This document shows positions 56,691 through 64,000 of a stretch of DNA of 64,000 nt, piece after piece; positions within the stretch are counted from its first letter, which is position 1; every line of letters begins with the position of its first letter. The stretch is from Gastrolobium villosum (lineage: Eukaryota > Streptophyta > Magnoliopsida > Fabales > Fabaceae): NCBI GenBank assembly GCA_032173675.1, contig JAVKPL010005867.1, forward strand, positions 124,001 to 188,000, written 5' to 3'. The notes beneath the pieces were generated by a model. The model searched no databases. It was not told the origin of the DNA and saw only the letters and a program-made list of their open reading frames with translations. The position numbers and the translations under genes are program-made.

Positions 56691-57364
56691 TATTTTTTAA
56701 TATTGGTTTCACATAATGAAGGCTAATAATTAGTCGCTAAATCTCGATTATAAGGGCGCAAATGAGGGAGAACAGAAATCAAGGGGGGATACTAGGGTTG
56801 ACAGTTGCCCTTACTTAGACTTTTTAGTCATAACATTCATAACATACCCTCTCTTTGCTATAGGAAAATATTTTCTTTTCGTATTTCTCTATTTTTTTTA
56901 TGTATTTATCTATTGAATAAATTGGAGTTTTATGTACGTGTAAAAAAATAATGAACATATTTCGTGTCCGCTGATTAGTCACAGCTCCAATGGTTAAGAT
57001 GAGTAAAAAAATAAAGATAAATATCTTATATTTAATTTATAATATTGAGAACTTCTGTAGTGGCTTAACAAATCTGAAATGGAGGAATGAGATTACAAAA
57101 ATAAAAAAAAAATTGCAGTGATGGATTATTATTAGAATTGTCCTTTCAGATGTAGAAATGTTAGTTGCAGTATATCTTCAGAACTTGAATGGGTCAAAAA
57201 ATTATTAAAATTTTAAAATATTGTTAAATGACTTGCAGAATATATGAATAAATACATACAATTATTATAATAACTATATATTTTCAAAGTGCAAATGTAA
57301 ATAGCACAGGTTTTGTTTGGTATTGTCGAGAGGGTCTACAGGAGTCTCTAGTGAGAGATCATGT
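56691..57364. other. Gene-free stretch
   Basis: AT-rich, no gene or clear repeat seen. Confidence 0.35.
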
Positions 57365-57476
57365 ACATCAAATCCACTAGGATTAGCCTAGTGGTGTGAG
57401 GTGTGTGTTAGGTGTATATGGTGTAGTGGTGTGTGTTCAATTCCCATGTAATGTAAAAATAAAAAATAAAAAGATA
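57365..57476 (+). mobile_element. Short tRNA-derived SINE
   Basis: Box A-like TAGCCTAGTGG, box B-like GTGTTCAATTCCC and an A-rich tail (AAAAATAAAAAATAAAAAGA). It abuts the primer-binding-site-like sequence of the next TRIM-like copy. The target duplication was not identified. Confidence 0.55.
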
Positions 57477-57602
57477 GAGTCTGATATCATGTCTTAATGC
57501 AAAATCTTAAAGAATTGAATTTATGGATTCATCCACTTATATCCACTTAACTTAATTCATTATCAACTAATATAACACTCATCACATTTAAATATCCCAA
57601 CA
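57477..57602 (-). mobile_element. TRIM-like LTR with PBS
   Basis: On the minus strand it starts TGTTGGGATATTTAAATGTG (from 57602) and ends before GACATGATATCAGACTC (57477-57493), a variant tRNA-Met primer-binding site. It is the same family as the LTR at 9527. Confidence 0.6.
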
Positions 57603-58810
57603 CGTATTTTGAGACGTTAAACACTTGTGCTTTTAGTATGAAAGTTTGAAAAAAGTTGTTTGGTACATTGAAATATTATTGGAGAAATTAGGTTAAATTT
57701 TCTGAATGTATATTTGGTTGAAGGTAAAATATTGATAAAATAATTAATTAAATATACTAAAATACCCTCTCTCTTTTTAATTTGATGAGGATATTTTAGT
57801 CCGCATTCTTGGTCCCCTTTTTGCGCGACTGGTCAACTAAAATACCATCTCTAAATTGTCTTTCTAAATAGTGATTTTTGCATGCAATTCTCAAATGGTG
57901 CCTAGGGAAAAATTCAAAATCTCTCTACCAAACATAGCTTACACAGACAACCTCACATGCATAGGAAAATTTTGAAATAACCTGAAATAAATGCCACCAT
58001 ATTATTGATGTATAATAATAGGAAATAAATTTTTGCTATCATGTAAACAGATCAATAGTGATATAGTGACGAGAGATGGAAATTTAGAATTACAAATAAA
58101 GTTGATAATTATTTCAAATCATTTCACATAATGTAAAAACATTGTTATAAAAATTGGGCTCGAAACAGCTGGTTCAACCCGTAAACCGATGAACTAGTTA
58201 GGTAACTAGTTTGAATTGCTTAATGGATCAGACATAATCTCAAATCGGTGTAAATTGGTATGAACCCGTACGAATAAGCCGATTTTCATGAAATCCGATT
58301 AACTGTTTGAAAAAAATTTGAATGCATTATACAATTTTGAAAAAAAAAATATAGATCTGGGTCCATCTTCCTTATACAACTTCAGCCTTATGATGCACTA
58401 CACTGGATCTCATGACATATAGCAACAATGGCTTGCGAGTGGTGGATCTAGGCACTGGGGTGTAGATCTAGAAGTTTGTTGACAGATTTGGTGCGAACAC
58501 AGGTAAAGGTTGCTTAAGAAGTAGAAGGTAAACTCAAACCCCATAATGATAGCAAATCGAGCTAGATTGTAGACAAGTTGGTTCTCTTCTTTGCGTGACC
58601 AATTTGTGGAGGTTGGGTTTGATTGGTTGATATTCTCCTTTGTGTGAGGAGGTTGCGGTCAACGAAAAATTTTAGGGTTAGGAAAGAGGATGTGAAAAAT
58701 AAAGAGGCATTTGGCCTTTATCTTTTTTCTTTATCTTTTTTCTTTTGGCAGTGACCAGTTTAATGATTTATAAGTTGGGTGCTTTATGTTTGAAGCCCAT
58801 AAATCATTAA
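57603..58810. other. Gene-free stretch with Harbinger-like relic
   Basis: About 57645-57960 contains AAAAAGTTGTTTGGTAC and, at the right, CTACCAAACATAGC, resembling the subterminal parts of the Harbinger-like family without intact ends. No gene. Confidence 0.4.
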
Positions 58811-59725
58811 GGGACGTTTGGTTGAGGGAAATTTTTTATGAATAATAGAGAAATAATATTAGTGGGGAAATGATTGGAAAATAAGTTTGGTATGAAAATG
58901 TAAAAAAAGTTGTTTGGTAGGGAAAATTTTTACCAGATAAAGTAGGTAACTTTTGTAAAATCTATGTTTGGGTTTTGGTAAAATATAGATGGGGAAAAAT
59001 GTGTTATAACAAAAATACTCTTAATTTTTGAAAAAGGGTATTCAGCCTTGCTACCTATATACCCGTAGATTGCTAAATCATTTCCCAACGTGCATATGCA
59101 AAAAGTGTTTGCTGCCAACGTCCATCTGTAGAAAAAAAGGATGAATCTGTGTCTTTGGAAATGATGTGTGGAGGTTTCCAGTGATCAAAGATCTTCTGAC
59201 AGCTAAATCTGGTTGCTGCCATGCTTAGGTTTTTCAGCATCATGATCTTCTGTAATGGAGAAGCTAATAAGGGCCGTCAAGGGGATCAAAGATTTCAATA
59301 GGAACAAAGATAGCAGGAACATTGGCACGACTTGACCATGCTCAAAAGTATGATGTGCGTGGAACATTGGCACTTCCAGTCTTTGAGCAAGGTAGCAGGA
59401 CTTGCTTGGGTGTTGTTGAGGCTGTGATGACTACCCAGCAGATCAACTATGGCCCTGAACTTGAGAGTTTTTGCAAAGCACTAGAGAGGGTGCGCTGGTC
59501 TTTTTTTAATTGCAATGTGGGGAAACAAGGCTGCTTTTCAACAATACTATGTCATCAAGGGGATTGTTTAGCCGGCAAAATCCATGAAAAAATACATGCA
59601 AGCAGGATTGGTAGGATAGTCGTATGGCTAGGTATGGAAGCATCATCAACCAAATATGGTTTTGCCATTTTCTCACTTCCTACTTACCCATCTACCCCAA
59701 TACTTCCCCCCAACCAAACACCCCC
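58811..59725. mobile_element. PIF/Harbinger-like element carrying gene piece
   Basis: A 915-bp element with ends GGGACGTTTGGTTGAGGG and CCCCCCAACCAAACACCCCC, flanked by TAA on both sides (58808-58810 and 59726-59728). The subterminal AAAAAAGTTGTTTGGTAGGG matches the copies at 3859 and 25509. No transposase. The interior carries an NLP gene fragment (59255-59497), a transduplication-like structure. Confidence 0.75.
59255..59497 (+). pseudogene. NIN-like protein (NLP) gene fragment
   Basis: The frame from 59322 reads DHAQKYDVRGTLALPVFEQG and then SRTCLGVVEAVMTTQQINYG, with PELESFCKALE after it. This is the conserved N-terminal region of NLP nitrate-response factors (NLP1/2/3 type). A preceding frame from 59255 (MEKLIRAVKGIKDF) resembles an earlier part of the same region. 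The two pieces are in different frames and the intervening NLP residues are missing. No RWP-RK or PB1 domain is present. It is a captured, non-functional fragment. Whether it is transcribed is unknown. Confidence 0.75.
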
Positions 59726-59728
59726 TAA

Positions 59729-60575
59729 AGACTTATTTGTTTGCATGATTTATTAAGAAAGTCTATTAATGATTTGGGTCTTATGTTTTAAGCCCATAGA
59801 TTACAACGTTGTAGATTTGTAATAAATCATGGCCCAAATTTGAAATTGGCATATATATGGGTTGAATTGGTGACCTAGTGATTTAGTGTCCTAATTGAGT
59901 CGAACCAGACCGAGTTTTATAAGATCCTCTAATAACAATATATTTAGGGCAATGTTTTGATCCATTTAAAGCAAATTTCAAAAAAAAAAAAAAATGGATT
60001 AATGCTTTTGTGAAATAATTTACTAGAATAATGTAGTGAGATGCGTAAAGGGTCATTCGAGGTAAAATTGCGCAGGGAGTAAATGCACATTTGCCGGGGG
60101 CTAATCAACATCTGTCACTTGACACACTCAGCACATGACGTAAGTAGTACAAATCGCACATGGGGAGGGTAGATAACTTAAACACGCGTACACCTCATGT
60201 TTGTGTTGCAGAGCACACCACATGATAGACGTTAATGGCCTTCTGTGCAAACACACACCCATTCCTGCATTACATGAATGTGCATGACCTCATGCATATC
60301 TCACCACACTATTCGGGTAAATTGTTACACAAACACATTGATCTGGTAAATTTCTTTGAAAAAGGCTTTTATCAATGGAAGTTCAATTTTTTTTACCAAA
60401 ATAATACAATGAGACATATATAAAGTCATGCACATTCAAGTTAGATAGGGGGTGTAGGAGCCCGTTTATGATAAGTTCAAGTCACGCATTGGGGCATACA
60501 TTGTTACCAGACTCAAATCCTATTGGGCTTAATGATTCTAATGAGGCTCGGCCCACTATAGCTTAGCCCATAAGT
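59729..60575. other. Gene-free stretch
   Basis: No gene. The frame 60235-60423 has no recognisable domain. The last 150 bases lead into the copia LTR. Confidence 0.35.
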
Positions 60576-60722
60576 TGTTAGACTATTCAGTTAGTTAGTT
60601 AGACTATTAGCTACTGCAGTTAGTTGTGTATAAATACTTCTTCTTCTGTGTACTGTAGATATTCATTCAATATACAAATTTTCCAATCTTTCTTCTCTCT
60701 TGATTCTTGCATGATGAATTCA
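60576..60722 (+). repeat. 5' LTR of copia element (tentative bounds)
   Basis: Begins TGTTAGACTATTCAG, contains TATAAATAC (about 60630) and ends ..GAATTCA before the primer-binding site. Only one LTR is in the window, so the TG..CA bounds rest on position alone. Confidence 0.5.
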
Positions 60723-60733
60723 AGATTATAAGA

Positions 60734-60743
60734 TGGTATCAGA
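60734..60743 (+). other. Primer-binding site of copia element
   Basis: TGGTATCAGA, the start of the sequence complementary to the 3' end of plant initiator tRNA-Met, used to prime minus-strand synthesis. It lies 11 bases after the assumed LTR end. Confidence 0.75.
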
Positions 60744-60849
60744 TTTTTTTCGCTATTTTTGCTGTTCGCATCTCTGATTCTCTTTCTTTTTCCTATCAGA
60801 ATTTCCTTTTCTGTTATGTTTTCTTCTTTTCATTTGGATTTCTTCTTTC

Positions 60850-61826
60850 ATGGCGAATCCGAACAATGTCCTTCCTGATTTCTACACCAATCCTGGAAAT
60901 CCTTTCTTTTTGCATCCGAGTGAAAATCCTGGTTTGGTACTTGTTTCACCTCCTCTTGTTGAGAGGTATTATCATTCTTGGTCCAGATCTATGACCAAGG
61001 CTCTCTTAAGTAAGAACAAGATTGGTTTTATTGATGACACACTTCCACCACCAGATCTTGATCCTTCCTTTCATGCATGGCAACGTTGCAACATGACTGT
61101 TCTATCATGGATTCATCGATCCATCAACAGCTCAATTGCCAAATCTATTCTTTGGATAGATCGAGCCAGTGATGCATGGGCTGATCTTCGAGGTAGATTC
61201 TCTCACTCTGATATCTTCCGCATCTCAGATTTACAGGAAGATATGTATCACATGCAACAAGGTGATAGATCTGTCACCGAATATTACACTCAATGAAGAT
61301 AATGTGGGATGAGCTTGATAATCTCAAGCCTCTCCCTGTGTGTGGCTGTTCCAATCAGTGTCTGTGTGGAGGTTATACCTTGATGAGGACCTATCGCGAT
61401 CGTGATTAGGTGGTTAGGTTTCTCAAAGGCCTTAATGAGCAATATGCTCATGTGCGTTCCCAAGTTATGATGATGGGTCCTTTTCCAAGTTTAATTCGAG
61501 TCTTTTCTTTGATAGTCCAAAAAGAAAGACAAATGCACAGTAATTTTTGGTTGATGATAACAGTGAGCCTAAAGCTTTTAACAGCTTCTCAGATAATCAA
61601 CAACGCACCTATTTTGGCCGAGGCAGGGGTCATAATCCTCCTGCATTTCTCAATAAGGGCAGAGTTTCCAGTAAATTGTGTACTTACTGTGGAAAGCCCA
61701 ATCACACTATTGACACTTGTTACCAGAAGCATGGTTTTCCTCCTGGGTTTAAATTCAGAAACCCCAAAGCTAATTTTGCATCTCAAGAAATTGCTGATAT
61801 GTCTTCAAAAAAAAAAAAATTACTGA
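60850..61826 (+). pseudogene. Copia gag, broken
   Basis: The first segment (60850-61296, 148 codons) has the copia gag N-terminus (RYYHSWSRSMTKALLSKN, WQRCNMTVLSWIHRSINSSI, SDAWADLRGRFS, DLQEDMYHMQQGDRSVTEYY). It stops at TGA after a one-base frame slip near 61293. The reading continues in another frame, with a TAG near 61407, then VVRFLKGLNEQYAHVRSQVM. A second frame change near 61545 leads to the zinc knuckle CTYCGKPNHTIDTCYQKHG (CX2CX4HX4C-like, about 61680-61735). A run of 13 A at 61807-61819 ends the gag part. At least three lesions. Confidence 0.85.
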
Positions 61827-64000
61827 TCACATTGAAGATGTTGATAATCAGGATGGACATATTACTCTTTCTCAAGAGGAGTACCAGAATTTGATTCAAG
61901 GCTTGCATTTGAATCCTGCCAATGAAGCAACTCCCATCAATTCCACGAATTTGGTTCACACCACTGCCATGAATGCCAACACCTCCAACATACCAGGTAC
62001 ATTCTCTTCCAGATGGCTCCTAGACACAGGAGCCACTGACCACATTAGCAGTTCCTTATCACATTTTTCCAAGTTATCCCAAATCCATCCTATTTCCATT
62101 ACTTTACCTGATGGCTCCCACACTATTGCACATTTTGCTGGTAATTTTTCTCCTACTTTAACATTACTTGATGTTCTATTTGTCCCTTCCTTTCATGTTA
62201 ATTTGGTCTCAGTTACCAAATTAATTAAAACCAATTCTTGCTACCTAATTTTTCGTGACTCTTATTGTTTTATCAAACAGATGCATACCAATGCGATGAT
62301 TGGTTCAGCTGATCAAACTGATGGGTTATATGTGATGCTGTCTACAAGTTCCATTCATACTAAATGTACCAATCCTCACAGCAGTTCAACCAAGTCTGCT
62401 TATACTGTTTTTCCTCATTTTGCAAATAATACTGATGCCTCCATGTTATGGCATCATAGACTAGGTCATGTATCTTTACATACTTTGAAACAAATGGCAC
62501 TAAAATTTCCCTTTCTTTCTGCTCAGGACATACCTCCATGTGATACTTGTCATTTTGCAAAACAACATAAATTACCTTACCCCATTAGTAATACCAAATC
62601 CACTTATATTTTTCAATTAATTCATGTAGACATTTGGGGACCTTATTCAATCCCTTCTGTTCATGGTCATCGGTATTTCCTCACCATTGTTGAGGATTTT
62701 TCACGATTCACTTGGGCTTTATTAATAAAATCCAAAGCTGATGTCAGACAGTCTTTAAAAGGTTTCATTTCCATGGTCCAGACTCAATTTCACATCACTG
62801 TCAAGTGTATTCGTTCTGATAATGGTGTTGAATTTGCAATGCCTTCCTTTTATCAAGATAAAGGTATACTTCATCAAAGGAGTTGTGTTGAAAACCCCCA
62901 ACAAAATGGTTTGGTTGAAAGAAAACATCAACATATCCTAAATGTAGCCAGGACCCTCATCTTTCAATCCAAACTGCCTTTACCCTTTTGGTCCTATGCA
63001 ATAACTCATGCAATTCACATCATCAATAGAACTACTACTCCTTTACTCAATAAGCTTACTCTTTATGATATTCTTTATGACAAAACTCCTACTTTGCTGC
63101 ATCTTAAAGTTCTTGGTTGTTTATCATATGCATCCACCTTTCTCTCTCATAGGACAAAATTTTCCTCAAGGGCTCACAAAACTATGTTTTTGGGATATCA
63201 GGAAGGTGTCAAAGGGTACATCCTTCTTGACCTTAACACTCGAAAAAATTTTATATCCAGAAATGTAAAAATTTTTGAAACTGTTTTTCCATTTGCTTCT
63301 CAACCTCTTTCATTAACTATTTCTCCTGCACCTGTTTCTGTCTTAACACAACCAGCCACACATGACATTACTTTCATTCCATTTTCCATTGATCAATCTT
63401 CTATCCCACATCAACCAGATACTCCTTTCCCTAATGAGGCTGCTGCCTCTATCATACCAGCTGCAACTGTTTCTAATCCTAATGTACCAGCTACTTCTGT
63501 TTCTGATCCAATCCTCCCAGCTGCACCTGTTTCCCTCAGAAGGTCCAATAGAATGAGCAGACATCCCTCATACTTGCAAGATTATCACTGTAACTTATCA
63601 GCTACATCATCTCATCTGAATCATTCAGGTATTGTTTCTTCCCTTATTCCTCACCTCCTTTCTTCTGTTCTATCTTATGAAAAATGTTCTACCTCATACA
63701 AAAATTTCTGCTGTAATATTTCCACACATAAAGAACCAACTACCTATACACAAGCTTCCAAGCACGACTGTTGGCGTAAGGCAATGCAGGCTGAAATTTC
63801 AGCTCTTGAACAAAATAATACTTGGAGTCTTGTGCCTCTTCCTCCTGGCAAAAACACCATTGGCAGTAAATGGGTATACAAGATCAAATTCAATGCTGAT
63901 GGGTCCATCGAAAGGTATAAGGCTCGGCTTGTAACAAAAGGCTACACTCAAACTGAAGGTCTTGACTATCTTGACACTTTCAGCCCTGTTGCGAAGCTCA
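61819..64000 (+). pseudogene. Copia pol (protease, integrase, RT start)
   Basis: This frame is open from the A-run to the window end, over 720 codons without a stop. Protease: WLLDTGATDHIS (about 62014-62049). Integrase: zinc-binding WHHRLGH..CDTC (about 62449-62553) and the catalytic core with HVDIWGPY, RSDNGVEF and NGLVERKHQ (about 62622, 62812 and 62907), giving D, D and E. A Ser/Pro/Ala-rich linker follows (about 63300-63560), then the reverse-transcriptase start WRKAMQAEISALEQNNTW, GSKWVYKIKFNADGSIERYK and TFSPVAKL. It is out of frame with gag across the 13-A run. It is called a pseudogene because of that and the gag lesions, although pol itself looks little decayed. Confidence 0.88.

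Larger units (their letters stand above)
60576..64000 (+). mobile_element. Ty1/copia LTR retrotransposon, cut by window
   Basis: The order is LTR, primer-binding site, gag, zinc knuckle, protease, integrase and the start of reverse transcriptase, the copia order. It runs past the right edge, so the catalytic reverse-transcriptase motifs, RNase H and 3' LTR are not visible. Several frame breaks in gag show that this copy cannot encode an intact polyprotein. Confidence 0.9.

Overview
The window is AT-rich plant nuclear DNA. Introns are GT-AG, proteins are plant-type, and transposon debris is dense. The eight-exon plastid ferritin and its N-terminus resemble legume ferritins, so a legume (Fabaceae) is my best guess. 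I cannot name the species.

Six protein-coding genes can be supported. (1) 7425-14307 (+): cytosolic endo-beta-N-acetylglucosaminidase (GH85), 11 exons, 681 aa. (2) 21571-22554 (-): a LOB-domain factor of the LBD12/LBD4 type, 2 exons, 166 aa. (3) 35654-38037 (+): plastid ferritin, 8 exons, 257 aa, with an iron-dependent-regulatory-sequence-like element upstream. (4) 42696-44897 (-): ribosomal protein eS4, 5 exons, 264 aa, with telo-box and TGGGCC motifs upstream. (5) 49801-54309 (+): PMT-type putative Golgi methyltransferase closest to PMT23, 8 exons, 611 aa. (6) 54986-55735 (-): intronless glutaredoxin-like protein with four CxxC pairs, 249 aa. Genes 5 and 6 converge. The six genes form no pathway or cluster; they are ordinary neighbours in a euchromatic plant region.

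The rest is mobile DNA. Two Ty1/copia elements occur: a truncated remnant at about 46600-48464 (-) and a larger element entering at 60576 and running off the right edge, with a damaged gag and an open pol frame. There is one hAT-like element (4314-5212, 8-bp target duplication) inside a PIF/Harbinger-like element, and further PIF/Harbinger-like elements at 25509-26400 and 58811-59725. The last of these carries a piece of a NIN-like (NLP) transcription factor gene. Many MITEs of 120-180 bp have perfect 9-bp target duplications, which points to Mutator-like mobilisation. tRNA-derived SINEs, short TRIM-like LTRs and long (TA)n tracts are frequent, and several MITEs are bounded by (TA)n.

The most notable observations are: two SINEs sharing three copies of one 18-bp target site inside an ENGase intron; a captured NLP fragment in a Harbinger-like element; (TA)n-bounded inverted-repeat elements; an unusually long SINE-like insertion with a (TA)n tail; and an element packed with AATCGATT palindromes. 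I found no convincing new multi-gene system. Everything was read by eye, so repeat boundaries are approximate unless a target duplication is stated.
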